Shown piece after piece: positions 18,947 to 27,450 of a stretch of DNA of 64,000 nt. The stretch spans positions 1 through 64,000 of the forward strand of contig CAJTFE010000009.1 of NCBI GenBank assembly GCA_910575725.1. The letters run 5' to 3'. The DNA is from Clostridia bacterium (GTDB lineage: Bacteria > Bacillota > Clostridia > Lachnospirales > Lachnospiraceae). The position numbers and the translations under genes are program-made. Every line of letters begins with the position of its first letter. The first letter of the stretch is position 1. A model generated the notes under the pieces. That model was given only the letters and a program-made list of their open reading frames with translations. It had not been told where the DNA came from and ran no database searches.

Positions 18947-19661
18947 AGCTTCTGCTTCCTGTATCCTTTAATAAATGGGAATTGATAATGTCTGCCATTT
19001 CTTTATAATGCTGATTCAGAAAAAAGTGATTCTTACCCAGCTCATAAAAATCGATGCTGCCGCTGACCAGCTTCCTCCATTCCCCGGCTCCTGCGGATAA
19101 GGGATCTTTTGGACTGTACATGACAGTCGTATCGCAGGGTATTCTGCAGCCGCTTTCTATGTACCTGTACTGCGACCAAACCTTATAATCCATCCGCACC
19201 GGTTCCATATAGATATCCAAAAATCTTCTGTTATCAAGAATCCGCCGGTCAAATCCTCCCAGAGCCGTCATCTTCTGAATAAATTCCTCATCTGACAATT
19301 CATGGTATTTCTGACTGATGCTTTCGTTTTTTAAGTCTCCGCGTGCACAGATAAAACAGTGTTCCGGCTTGCCGTAAAGCATTTTTTCTGTGATTAAATC
19401 AAAAGCAAGAACGCTGCCCAGGCTGTATCCCAGAACGGAAAAGGGGAGGCTGCTGCGTCTGGCATTGACATAATCTGACGCGTCTTTTAAAAAATCTCCA
19501 TATTCCGTAATATAGGCCTCTTTACGCCGGCTCTGCCTGCCTGCATATTCTACGCCTATGACTTCAATCGAATCATCCAGCAGTTCTGTCAGCCGATGAA
19601 AGGATTTTGCATTTCCTCCTGCAAAAGGAAGAAGAAACAGCTGCATTTTTTTACTGCTCAT
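18930..19661 (-). CDS. Type II thioesterase (alpha/beta hydrolase)
   Basis: The 243-residue protein is of the thioesterase type linked to carrier-protein pathways: LFLLPFAGGNAKSFHRL near 8-24, the nucleophile motif GYSLGS at about 78-83 and a late GKNHFFLN supplying the catalytic His. Type II thioesterases release wrongly loaded groups from a phosphopantetheine carrier or hand over the finished acyl. It overlaps the acyl-AMP ligase gene by 11 bp and the luxE-like gene by 17 bp, which places it in the same translation-coupled unit with the ACP. The product released is unknown. Confidence 0.85.
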   Translation of the reverse strand: MSSKKMQLFLLPFAGGNAKSFHRLTELLDDSIEVIGVEYAGRQSRRKEAYITEYGDFLKDASDYVNARRSSLPFSVLGYSLGSVLAFDLITEKMLYGKPEHCFICARGDLKNESISQKYHELSDEEFIQKMTALGGFDRRILDNRRFLDIYMEPVRMDYKVWSQYRYIESGCRIPCDTTVMYSPKDPLSAGAGEWRKLVSGSIDFYELGKNHFFLNQHYKEMADIINSHLLKDTGSRSYGTKL

Positions 19662-21069
19662 AATACCTCTCTAATTCCCGATACTGAATTTTTCCGGAAT
19701 CATTTTTCGGAATCTCTTTTATAGTCATTACATGAAACGCCGCCGGATTCAGGCCCGTCTTATTCACAGCAAAATTTTTTACCTTTTCTGCCATAGACTC
19801 ATCTACTATAAATAGGTATAAATGATCATCTATTCCTGTACTCGCTGTTTCAATTCCAAATTTCCCTTTAATCAGCCGCTCAATCTCATCTAAGTTCACC
19901 CGGTTGCCGTAGATCTTCAAGAAACGTTTCTTGCGCCCTACAATGTAATAGTACCCGTCCTCATCGAACTGAGCCATATCCCCCGTATAAAGCACGCCGC
20001 CTCTCTCGTCGCCTTTGCTCAGCTCCTCACCGCACTCCGCATAGCCCAGGGTAACGTTCTCCCCCTCGTAGACAAGCTCTCCTGTCGTATGCGGAACGGT
20101 AACCTCTTTCCCTTGTGCATCTATCAGATAAAACTTTCCTCCAGGGATTGCGATTCCCATGGAACCCTTTTTTTCCACTGCCTTTTCAGCAGGAAGATAT
20201 CCCATGCGGGCCGTCGCTTCGCACTGGCCGTACATCACCACAAACTTTTTTCCGTGCTCCTGTGCAAACCTGGCAAACTTCTCGTGAAGCTCCGGGGTCA
20301 GCTTTCCCCCTGCCTGGGTCATCGTCCGGAGGCTTGGCAGCTCCATCCCCATAAAACGCATCCGGTCAAGCATCTCATAGGTATAAGGCACGCCTCCAAA
20401 AGAAGTAGCCCCTGCCTCCTTAAAAAACTTCCAGAACTCCTTCTGCACCAGGGTTTTATCTGTGATAAGAACTGCAGCTCCAACTAACAGATGGCTGTTG
20501 ATAATGGAAAGTCCGTATGTATAGTTCATGGGAAGCGTTGTGATCGGCCTCTCCGTCTCATCCAGTTTTAGATACTCTGCTATTGACTGTGCATTTGCAA
20601 AAACATTTTGATAGCTCTGCCTTACAAGCTTCGGACTGCCGGTAGAGCCGGAAGTGGTAAGCAGGAGACACAATTCATCATACAGCAGATACTGTTCGGT
20701 AAATGAAGTCTGCAGCAATACATATCCATACATTTCTACTAGTTCTCTGACCTGATACTGTTTAAAATCCGGTTTCTGAGAAACAGGTGTCCAAAGATAT
20801 AAAGGCTTGTATTTTATAATCAGTTGTCCAAGGAGCTCCCGATCCATACGGCTGTTTAACAACACCGGCACAATACCGTTAGCGGCAAACGCTGTATACC
20901 CGACAACAGACCCGATGCTGTTTTCACAAAGAGAAAATACGAGACACCTCTTCCCTATGATATCCGCAATTTTCTGCCCTGACGCCTTTAGACTTCCATA
21001 AGAAAGTGCGGTGCCAAGCTCATCCAGTATTGCAATCTTATCTTTATATTTATCAAAATTCCACATCAT
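19651..21069 (-). CDS. Acyl-AMP ligase (AMP-binding synthetase) loading the adjacent carrier protein
   Basis: All core motifs of the acyl/aryl adenylating family are present: LLLTTSGSTGSPKLVRQS (P-loop, about 133-150), YGQCEATARMGYLP, VLYTGDMAQFDEDGYYYIVG (about 360-379) and a terminal KNDSGKIQYREL with the catalytic Lys. It activates a carboxylic or amino acid as the adenylate and presumably loads it on the ACP encoded immediately before it. The ATG at 21069 overlaps the ACP stop by 17 bp; a longer start at 21117 would overlap by 65 bp and is less likely. Similar ligase-ACP pairs occur in Campylobacter flagellar glycosylation loci, as I recall. Confidence 0.85.
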   Translation of the reverse strand: MMWNFDKYKDKIAILDELGTALSYGSLKASGQKIADIIGKRCLVFSLCENSIGSVVGYTAFAANGIVPVLLNSRMDRELLGQLIIKYKPLYLWTPVSQKPDFKQYQVRELVEMYGYVLLQTSFTEQYLLYDELCLLLTTSGSTGSPKLVRQSYQNVFANAQSIAEYLKLDETERPITTLPMNYTYGLSIINSHLLVGAAVLITDKTLVQKEFWKFFKEAGATSFGGVPYTYEMLDRMRFMGMELPSLRTMTQAGGKLTPELHEKFARFAQEHGKKFVVMYGQCEATARMGYLPAEKAVEKKGSMGIAIPGGKFYLIDAQGKEVTVPHTTGELVYEGENVTLGYAECGEELSKGDERGGVLYTGDMAQFDEDGYYYIVGRKKRFLKIYGNRVNLDEIERLIKGKFGIETASTGIDDHLYLFIVDESMAEKVKNFAVNKTGLNPAAFHVMTIKEIPKNDSGKIQYRELERYYEQ

Positions 21070-21292
21070 AATTCTCTGAAAGAATCTGCATCCCTTTTTG
21101 GAAGGAATCCAATTCAATAATATCGTCAGTATCCATCATAATATCAAATGCATCTTCTATAGCCGCAATCAGTGACATATGCCCCACAGAATCCCATGCC
21201 GCAACTGCCTGATACTGCAGGTTTTCTACTATACTTTCTTCAACCTCCAATGCATCCACAAACACCTTTGCATATTTTTCTTTGTTATTCAT
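21053..21292 (-). CDS. Acyl carrier protein
   Basis: This is a 79-residue carrier protein with the phosphopantetheine attachment motif WDSVGHMSLIAAIEDAF, the Ser of DSVGH being the attachment site (about residue 35). Length and the acidic helix following the Ser are typical. The gene starts after a GGAGG ribosome binding site and a 91-bp gap from the radical SAM gene, the largest gap in this part of the operon. It is followed by the acyl-AMP ligase, thioesterase, LuxE and LuxC genes in overlapping order, so it probably carries the acid that LuxE/LuxC reduce or that a transferase attaches to the sugar. Confidence 0.88.
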   Translation of the reverse strand: MNNKEKYAKVFVDALEVEESIVENLQYQAVAAWDSVGHMSLIAAIEDAFDIMMDTDDIIELDSFQKGMQILSENYDVEF

Positions 21293-21383
21293 AAGCTCCT
21301 CCTTATATTTCCATGACTCACTTTTTTCTTAATTTATTGCCAAATGCAATGCTAAATTAACAAATACAATTTATTCGCTGCCT

Positions 21384-22550
21384 CTATATCTGCTTTTCCA
21401 GAAGCCAGTCAGCAGGATCGGGATTTTTATCTGCTCTTTCCCAGTTTATATTTTTACGATATATTTTTGCACATTTACTGCACATATCACTTGGCGCACA
21501 TAATTTTCTAAGTACCTCAAATCCATCTTCTGCTTCCAACACATTTACAACATCCTTAGTCTTCAGTTCTGCTGAAGGAATACCAAGACTCTCTGCCATA
21601 AAATCAATATACATACCCTCCGGACACTTTCCAATATATCCGTTTTGCAACTGATAGCATCCGGCACCCGCACATATTTCATTATTCCAATGTCCATCAT
21701 AAATCGAATCCAAACTCATAAACTTTGCAAATGTCTTTATCTCATTTGTTTCGATTCTTGGATCATACTTTATGTTATACTTACTAAAAATATCCAGTAT
21801 GGCCGGTATCATTTTCATAGTGGGAGGATAAGGCGTAACATTTACAAAAACATCATTGGTTTTGATATTATCCCAGAATTCCGGCCGCATTTTAGGTATA
21901 AGCAGCCCGTTTGTCGTAAGCATAATCCCCGATAAGGGGAAGTATTTCCGGCTAAGAGAGATCATTTCCATACAAAGTTCTGGTTCCAAAAGAGCCTCTC
22001 CGCCTAATATTGATATTAATCCTATTCCCACAAAAAGCTGAGAAAGCTTATCCAAAGATTTTTCGAATAACTCGACATCTGCTTTTTGTCTCTTCTTCAC
22101 AAAAGGTGCAAAATGAGTGCATGCTTTACAGTTTAAGTTACAGTCATCGCATACATGCGTTTCGAGCAATTGCATAAAAGGCTTTTCATTTAACATGGGT
22201 ATCTTATCCACAATAAAAGCATTAAATTCTTTTCCCAATATGAAATCTCTTTTTGAATCCATCATTGAGGGACGAATTGCATAAACACAGTCGCCTGCCT
22301 TCATATCACGAAGCGCAAGGTATAATTGGTTTACTCTTCCCGGCCATGGAACAGCAATCAGGATTGTATCATAGTTCATTTTTTGCAATTGTCCCAACGG
22401 AACAACTGGAATCTCGCCATCTGTATGTTTCTCAGATATATCGTCCCATTCAACAAAGCAGACAATTTCTGCTTGAAAATTTTGATGAGATGAAAAACTC
22501 TGAATAAGCCATTCTCTATGCATTTTGTGCGCAATAAGTGCTATATTCAT
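21384..22550 (-). CDS. Radical SAM protein with N-terminal module and C-terminal Cys-rich region
   Basis: The radical SAM iron-sulphur motif CNLNCKACTHF (CxxxCxxC) lies near residues 136-146, followed by ILGGEALLEPEL (GGE-like SAM contact) and LTTNGLL. The C-terminal part has extra cysteines (ICAGAGCYQL, GKCPEG, CAPSDMCSKCAKIYRK) that look like a SPASM-type auxiliary cluster region. The first 110 residues (NIALIAHKMHREWLI, then a CFVEWDD strand and YDTILIAVPWPGR) resemble, more weakly, the Rossmann-like module of its neighbours. It could carry out an epimerisation, dehydration or amino-sugar rearrangement; no specific reaction can be assigned. It lies 24 bp after an FkbM gene. Confidence 0.82.
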   Translation of the reverse strand: MNIALIAHKMHREWLIQSFSSHQNFQAEIVCFVEWDDISEKHTDGEIPVVPLGQLQKMNYDTILIAVPWPGRVNQLYLALRDMKAGDCVYAIRPSMMDSKRDFILGKEFNAFIVDKIPMLNEKPFMQLLETHVCDDCNLNCKACTHFAPFVKKRQKADVELFEKSLDKLSQLFVGIGLISILGGEALLEPELCMEMISLSRKYFPLSGIMLTTNGLLIPKMRPEFWDNIKTNDVFVNVTPYPPTMKMIPAILDIFSKYNIKYDPRIETNEIKTFAKFMSLDSIYDGHWNNEICAGAGCYQLQNGYIGKCPEGMYIDFMAESLGIPSAELKTKDVVNVLEAEDGFEVLRKLCAPSDMCSKCAKIYRKNINWERADKNPDPADWLLEKQI

Positions 22551-22574
22551 CTGCTAATTCTCCTTATACACTTT

Positions 22575-23651
22575 TTATAATTCTCTTATTCTCTCATTTG
22601 GAACCGCATACAATACTGCATCAATTGGATGAGGCCTATGACATCTGAAAAAGTAATGATAATTCTCAAGTCTGTTATTTACAAATTCAAAAATATTATA
22701 AATATCATCCTTTTTATGATAAGCAGAAATCATAAGTATCGGCCGGCATCTTCTTAAGGTCATTTCCGCGCCTTTTAACGCTTCCATTTCAGCTCCTTCT
22801 ATATCCATTTTAATAATGGAAACACGCTCTCCATTCAGCAAATGATCAATTGCTTCTACATCAATTTTCTCTTCCCCACCTTCGCCAATTCTTGAAAAGC
22901 AGTCGCCTGATGAATGAAATACCAATACCTTTTTTTCATCTGATACGCCAATCCTATATGGTGCAATTGACTTCCAGCCGTTTTTTTCTATATTATTTAA
23001 TAAAGCTTTATAATTTTTTCTATCCGGCTCACAAGCTATTATTTTTTTATAATTGTTTTGCATAGCTATAAAGTCTTTTATGCTGTCGCCATCATAAGCT
23101 CCGCAATCAAGCAAAACTTCATTATTGCTATATTTCCAAGGTGCATTTTTAAAAAAATACTGCGGATATACAACATAAGGAAGAAGCAATTGATAGTCCC
23201 CTGATATCTTTTCATTTAAATAAGCATCCAAAGAATTTTTTGAAAATTCATCATACAATATATCTCTTACTGCATCATACTTCTCCCTGTTTTCATTATA
23301 AAATTCCTCTGAAATTGCTTCTGTTGTATCTACGTCAAATATATCAGGGAAAAAAAATATGTTTTTTACCCCAGCCCAATGATTTCTTAACTCTGCCTCT
23401 GATTTGTAAAAAGTTTCAATATGGCCGCAAACAATATTGTATTCTTCATAATTTTCTATAACATAGCTGCGTGCTAATACCCCCCGCTCATTTACTGCAT
23501 ATGAATCGTCTACAACAAATCCATCAACAGCTATGCTATGAGCTGCTAATCTTAATTGAATCATATGAGCCATTAATCGTGCTCCCCATATAAAGGTCGG
23601 CAGCCCGCTTTTCTTAATTTCAATACAATATTTTTCTGTCTGTTTTAGCAT
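22575..23651 (-). CDS. FkbM family methyltransferase with N-terminal Rossmann-like module (second FkbM)
   Basis: The FkbM domain lies in the C-terminal half: VLLDCGAYDGDSIKDFI (SAM loop, about 177-193), KIIACEPDRKNYKAL and VSIIKMDIEGAEMEALKGAE (about 277-296). The N-terminal segment LPTFIWGARLMAHMIQLRL with GFVVDDSYAVNERG and YNIVCGHIE strands is a degenerate form of the recurring module. It would methylate a hydroxyl on a cluster sugar. This AT-rich copy differs clearly from the FkbM gene at 5151-6275, so the two are not recent duplicates. It lies 20 bp downstream of an SDR gene and upstream of the radical SAM gene. Confidence 0.84.
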   Translation of the reverse strand: MLKQTEKYCIEIKKSGLPTFIWGARLMAHMIQLRLAAHSIAVDGFVVDDSYAVNERGVLARSYVIENYEEYNIVCGHIETFYKSEAELRNHWAGVKNIFFFPDIFDVDTTEAISEEFYNENREKYDAVRDILYDEFSKNSLDAYLNEKISGDYQLLLPYVVYPQYFFKNAPWKYSNNEVLLDCGAYDGDSIKDFIAMQNNYKKIIACEPDRKNYKALLNNIEKNGWKSIAPYRIGVSDEKKVLVFHSSGDCFSRIGEGGEEKIDVEAIDHLLNGERVSIIKMDIEGAEMEALKGAEMTLRRCRPILMISAYHKKDDIYNIFEFVNNRLENYHYFFRCHRPHPIDAVLYAVPNERIREL

Positions 23652-23671
23652 AAATCCTTTTCCCTTCCGTC

Positions 23672-24409
23672 TTATTTTCTTCCGCCATCAACCCTTATAA
23701 CCTCCCCATTAATATAAGAGGCTTCATTTGTAGACAGAAAATAGACAATATTTGCCACTTCCCTTACATCTGCTATCCGTCCCATAGCCGATTTCTCTGT
23801 TAATGAGGACGGTGTAAGCTTTTTCAAGTGATTATCTTTTAACAATTCTGTATCAACCGGCCCAGGAGCTACACTGTTGACCCGGATACCGAATCTCCCA
23901 ACCTCTGCGGCCAAGTCTTTTGTCCACAGGTTAAGGGCCGCTTTCGCTGCTCCATAAACACTGTCTCCCTCATTCACATCTATTGCCGCAATGGAAGACA
24001 TGTTAACAATCGCCCCGCCTTTCTGTAATATCATTTTCCTTAAGACAAGCTGACTTATTAGATAAGGCGCAAAAAAATTAATATCAAATAATTCTTTGGC
24101 TTTCTGCATGGATGTTCTTTGAAAAGTTTCATAATGGCCTATCCCTGCATTATTAATCAGTGCATGTATTTCTTCTTTGTCAAAAAATATTTCTTTCACA
24201 CCTTTTTTTATCTGCTCCTCATCTCCCAATTGGAAATACACAGGTTTTATCCATATATGATTTTCGGAGGCAAGCCTCGAAACATAGGCTTCAAATTCCG
24301 TATTTTTTACCCTTGTATGAGCCCAGATATTCCACTTATTTACAGCAAATTTTTCTAGTACGGCTCTTCCAATTCCTCTGTTGGAACCTGTTATAATTAC
24401 ATTTCCCAT
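23672..24409 (-). CDS. Short-chain dehydrogenase/reductase
   Basis: This is a classical 245-residue SDR: TGSNRGIG cofactor loop (about 7-14), NNAG near 88-91, MSSIAAI and the catalytic YGAAK near 153-157, then RVNSVAPGPVDT. It would oxidise or reduce a hydroxyl/keto group on a sugar or acyl intermediate. It lies one base after the transketolase C-half gene and in the same AT-rich stretch. A second SDR of equal length sits at 29543-30280; the two share family motifs but differ widely elsewhere, so they likely act at different steps. Confidence 0.88.
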   Translation of the reverse strand: MGNVIITGSNRGIGRAVLEKFAVNKWNIWAHTRVKNTEFEAYVSRLASENHIWIKPVYFQLGDEEQIKKGVKEIFFDKEEIHALINNAGIGHYETFQRTSMQKAKELFDINFFAPYLISQLVLRKMILQKGGAIVNMSSIAAIDVNEGDSVYGAAKAALNLWTKDLAAEVGRFGIRVNSVAPGPVDTELLKDNHLKKLTPSSLTEKSAMGRIADVREVANIVYFLSTNEASYINGEVIRVDGGRK

Positions 24410-24410
24410 A

Positions 24411-25382
24411 CTATTTCCTCAACGTATTCTTAATTTTATCTGCTATCTGTGAAGATAATAACTGGCAGTGCTCCAACAAATACTCGTAATCCCCCGCCAT
24501 CGGAACAAAATCGTTGATGCCTAACAATAGGTGTTTTGGTCTATTCAAAACTCCGGCAAGCCTTTCTGCCACTGCTGCTCCTAAACCTCCGATAATATTA
24601 TGTTCCTCAACAGTAACGAGCAGTTTACAATTCCGCCTTCTCATAACAGCCTCAGAATCTAACGGTTTCACTGTGTGCATATTTAATACCGTTGTAGATA
24701 TGCCGCTGTCATATAAAATTTTTGCTGCCTTTATACACTCGTTTAATAAAGTTCCACATGCTATAATAAGAACATCCTCTCCCTCTGCCAGTACATTTGC
24801 TTTGCCAATTTCAAATCTGTAATTCATATCTGAATTTATGATCGGGAGTCTGTCACCTCCCGTCAGCCTTATATAAACAGGCCCCTCTGTCTTCATTGCT
24901 TCATAAATGGCACAATAAATCTCCATTCCGTCACAAGGAGCTATAATAGTCAGCCCTGGAAGTCCTCTCAGCAAGGAAAGATCTCCGATTCCATAGTGAG
25001 AACCGCCGAATCTGGAGATAGCAAGACCGCTTCCCATTCCTACTATTTTCACATTTGAATTCATCAATCCTAAGTATGTCCTAATCTGATCTGCACAGCG
25101 ATAGCTTGCAAATGCTCCCCATGATGTTGCAATCACAGGCAGGGACTCGCTTGATATTCCAGCTGCAACAGATATAAGATTCTGCTCTGCAATTCCTACG
25201 TTTATGTAGTTCTCAGAATATTCTTTTATAAATCTTGAAAATCCAGAAGCCTCTCCAAGATCTGCAGACACTGCAAAAAAATCATATCCGTCCCTGGCCA
25301 TATCATAAACTGCCTGTCCCAGAGCCCCTTGCGCCCCCATATGTGAAAGAAACATCAAATTTTTTTTATTAAAAGCTAACAT
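24411..25382 (-). CDS. Transketolase C-terminal half (pyrimidine-binding and C-terminal domains)
   Basis: The 323-residue protein carries the second half of a split transketolase: FFAVSADLGEASGFSRF, YINVGIAEQNLISVAAGI (about 60-77; the Glu of IAEQN activates TPP), SHYGIGDLSLLRGLPG and a C-terminal VEEHNIIGGLGAAVAE. It pairs with the N-half encoded immediately before it (ORFs abut without overlap). Transketolases move a two-carbon ketol unit onto an aldehyde. Split transketolases recruited into special-metabolite clusters are known, for example in aminoshikimate-type pathways. Next to LuxE/LuxC and NeuB it may extend an unusual aldehyde. Confidence 0.87.
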   Translation of the reverse strand: MLAFNKKNLMFLSHMGAQGALGQAVYDMARDGYDFFAVSADLGEASGFSRFIKEYSENYINVGIAEQNLISVAAGISSESLPVIATSWGAFASYRCADQIRTYLGLMNSNVKIVGMGSGLAISRFGGSHYGIGDLSLLRGLPGLTIIAPCDGMEIYCAIYEAMKTEGPVYIRLTGGDRLPIINSDMNYRFEIGKANVLAEGEDVLIIACGTLLNECIKAAKILYDSGISTTVLNMHTVKPLDSEAVMRRRNCKLLVTVEEHNIIGGLGAAVAERLAGVLNRPKHLLLGINDFVPMAGDYEYLLEHCQLLSSQIADKIKNTLRK

Positions 25383-26198
25383 TTACAAACCAATCTCCAT
25401 CTTTGCCTGTCTGAGCAGATCTTTATTCAAAATTCTATCATGCCAGGAATAATCATTTTCCATAAATGAGATTCCCTTTCCCTTTATGGTTTTCGCTATC
25501 ACAGCAGTCGGTTTATCTGTAATACTTTCAAAAGCCTTATCTAATTCTTCAAAGCTATGTCCGTCGACAGCCAATGCCTGCCATCCGAAAGCTTCTATTT
25601 GCTTCTGCATATTATTCCATGCAATAATCTCATCTGTACTTCCATCCGCCTGCAGGCCATTAAAATCAATAACAAGAATTATATTATTTAGCTTATGCTG
25701 TCCGGCAAGCATAAGCGCTTCCCAGACAGAACCTTCGTCACATTCCCCGTCTCCTACAATACAAAATATTTTTTTATTAATTCCACGCCTCTTGAACAAA
25801 ATTGCCTTGCCGACTGCATATGGTAAACCAAGACCCAGGCTTCCTGTTGAACATTCAATATGCAAGCCTTTGTCTTTTATAAGTTCCTCCGGATAATCAG
25901 AACCGTTCTTTTGATACTGTGTAACAAAGTCATCTCCAATAAGTCCTAATTCATTCATTACTGCATATTGGGCCAGGGCTGCATGACCCTTGCTGACAAT
26001 TAAGATATCTCTGCAAGAATCGTCAGCTTTTTCATCTGCAAAATTTGATGCCTCAGACATAATATAAAGCAGGATTTCTACACATGATAAGGAGCTCGCC
26101 CAATGTATCTTTTCTTGACAGTGATCTGCCACTGATATCATCTTGCGCCTAACACTCTCTGCCTGTTCCAAATGCCGCATTAAGTCACTCTTATTCAC
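25383..26198 (-). CDS. Transketolase N-terminal half (TPP-binding)
   Basis: The 271-residue protein has the transketolase TPP-binding features: HWASSLSCVEILLYI, ILIVSKGHAALAQYA (about 66-80), STGSLGLGLPYAVG and GDGECDEGSVWEA followed after about 20 residues by FNGLQADGST. The order N-half then C-half, directly abutting, implies equimolar production of a heteromeric enzyme. It lies 55 bp after the copy-2 LuxC gene. The central-metabolism transketolase is normally a single chain or encoded elsewhere; its place between LuxC and SDR genes in a glycan cluster argues for a dedicated pathway role. Confidence 0.88.
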   Translation of the reverse strand: MNKSDLMRHLEQAESVRRKMISVADHCQEKIHWASSLSCVEILLYIMSEASNFADEKADDSCRDILIVSKGHAALAQYAVMNELGLIGDDFVTQYQKNGSDYPEELIKDKGLHIECSTGSLGLGLPYAVGKAILFKRRGINKKIFCIVGDGECDEGSVWEALMLAGQHKLNNIILVIDFNGLQADGSTDEIIAWNNMQKQIEAFGWQALAVDGHSFEELDKAFESITDKPTAVIAKTIKGKGISFMENDYSWHDRILNKDLLRQAKMEIGL

Positions 26199-26253
26199 TT
26201 CGTTCTATTCCCCTAACCTTCAATTGATATTTCCAATCTCAAAGATTAAATTT

Positions 26254-27450
26254 CTAAAATTGTATACTGATTTTCCTCGAAAGACTATCAATCATATTAA
26301 CTCCATCCCACTCAAGGGATAATTCTTGTGTATGCCCTATAAAAACAACTCTGTCAACGCCTCTGACTCCATATTTCTTAATCAGTTCTTTGATAATTTC
26401 ATGATTTATTCCATAGCAGCTGATTGTCTGACACGATTTTCTCAACAGAGGAACAATCTCCTCCAGGTTTTTCGCAGTGTACTCAAAAAAATATCCCATA
26501 CCCGATTTATAATCCAGCAAGTCCTCCGAAATATGTTTGACTTGTACTCTCACTAATTTCGTATTGTCAGAAATATAAGAAATTTCTCTGTCCTTTGCCG
26601 CCAAAATGCAAAACCTTAATAATTTCTCACTTCCTGCAACCTGCGGCAATTCATAGTCCGGCAGTTCTTTGCTCAGCATATTCCAAAAAATTTCCTTTGC
26701 TTCTTCCACTCTTTTTCCAAGCCAAATAATTATGCGCGGAGAACTGCAGGCATTTTGATCCACTTCATAAGTATCGTTATAAAAGTCCCTGGCCAAGACC
26801 TTCTGATCAGCCTGTAAATATTGATCCGCATCAATCAAACAAATGGAATCTCTGTCTGCAAAACATAGTTCAGCCGCTCTTGGCGGTATCGGAAATCTGC
26901 GAATATTTTGGATTGTCTGATCTCCCCCCCAAACGATTCTTGCGTCACAAATCTCTGACAATTGACGGGTTATGTCATCCTTATGCCCATAACGGATAAT
27001 ACAGATATAGTCTCTGATTTCACAATGTTTCTCTTCTGCCAAAAGTTCATTGATTGCGCTGCAGATAATCGTTACTTCATTAAACTCTTTTTCAGAAATT
27101 CTTATTATATTGATATTTCCTGAAAGCAGCCCGTAAACAAGTGATACAGCAAACTGTATCGGTATATTTGACGGAGTAATATGAAACGCAACACCGCGTC
27201 CCACTTTAAGCTGCTCATTCTCATAGGTTTCCCTTTGACGTTCCAGATTCTTTTTTCGGATCCAAAATGCAAATGCTGCCACGTCAGGATATTTCCGCAA
27301 TTCACTCTCCCTTAAAAGTTTCGAAGATAATTCTTCCAAAAACAAAAGAATATTCCTATGAAATATTTCTAAAGTTTTTATCATCGGCATTCTGCTGAGA
27401 ATTTCTTTATTTCCAACAAGAAATCGGATATCTCTATCTTCCAGCTGCAT
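26254..27450 (-). CDS. LuxC-like acyl reductase, copy 2
   Basis: Like copy 1 it shows AFWIRKKNLERQRE, VAFHITPSNIPIQFAVS and the nucleophile motif DQNACSSPRIIIW with Cys at about residue 235. The start MQLEDRDIRFLVGNKE aligns with the start chosen for copy 1. The DNA is markedly AT-richer than copy 1, and sequence identity is limited outside motifs, so the duplication is old or the copies came from different sources. It overlaps the LuxE gene by 17 bp, the same as in copy 1. It is followed by the split transketolase genes, suggesting that its aldehyde product could be a ketol acceptor. Confidence 0.85.
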   Translation of the reverse strand: MQLEDRDIRFLVGNKEILSRMPMIKTLEIFHRNILLFLEELSSKLLRESELRKYPDVAAFAFWIRKKNLERQRETYENEQLKVGRGVAFHITPSNIPIQFAVSLVYGLLSGNINIIRISEKEFNEVTIICSAINELLAEEKHCEIRDYICIIRYGHKDDITRQLSEICDARIVWGGDQTIQNIRRFPIPPRAAELCFADRDSICLIDADQYLQADQKVLARDFYNDTYEVDQNACSSPRIIIWLGKRVEEAKEIFWNMLSKELPDYELPQVAGSEKLLRFCILAAKDREISYISDNTKLVRVQVKHISEDLLDYKSGMGYFFEYTAKNLEEIVPLLRKSCQTISCYGINHEIIKELIKKYGVRGVDRVVFIGHTQELSLEWDGVNMIDSLSRKISIQF

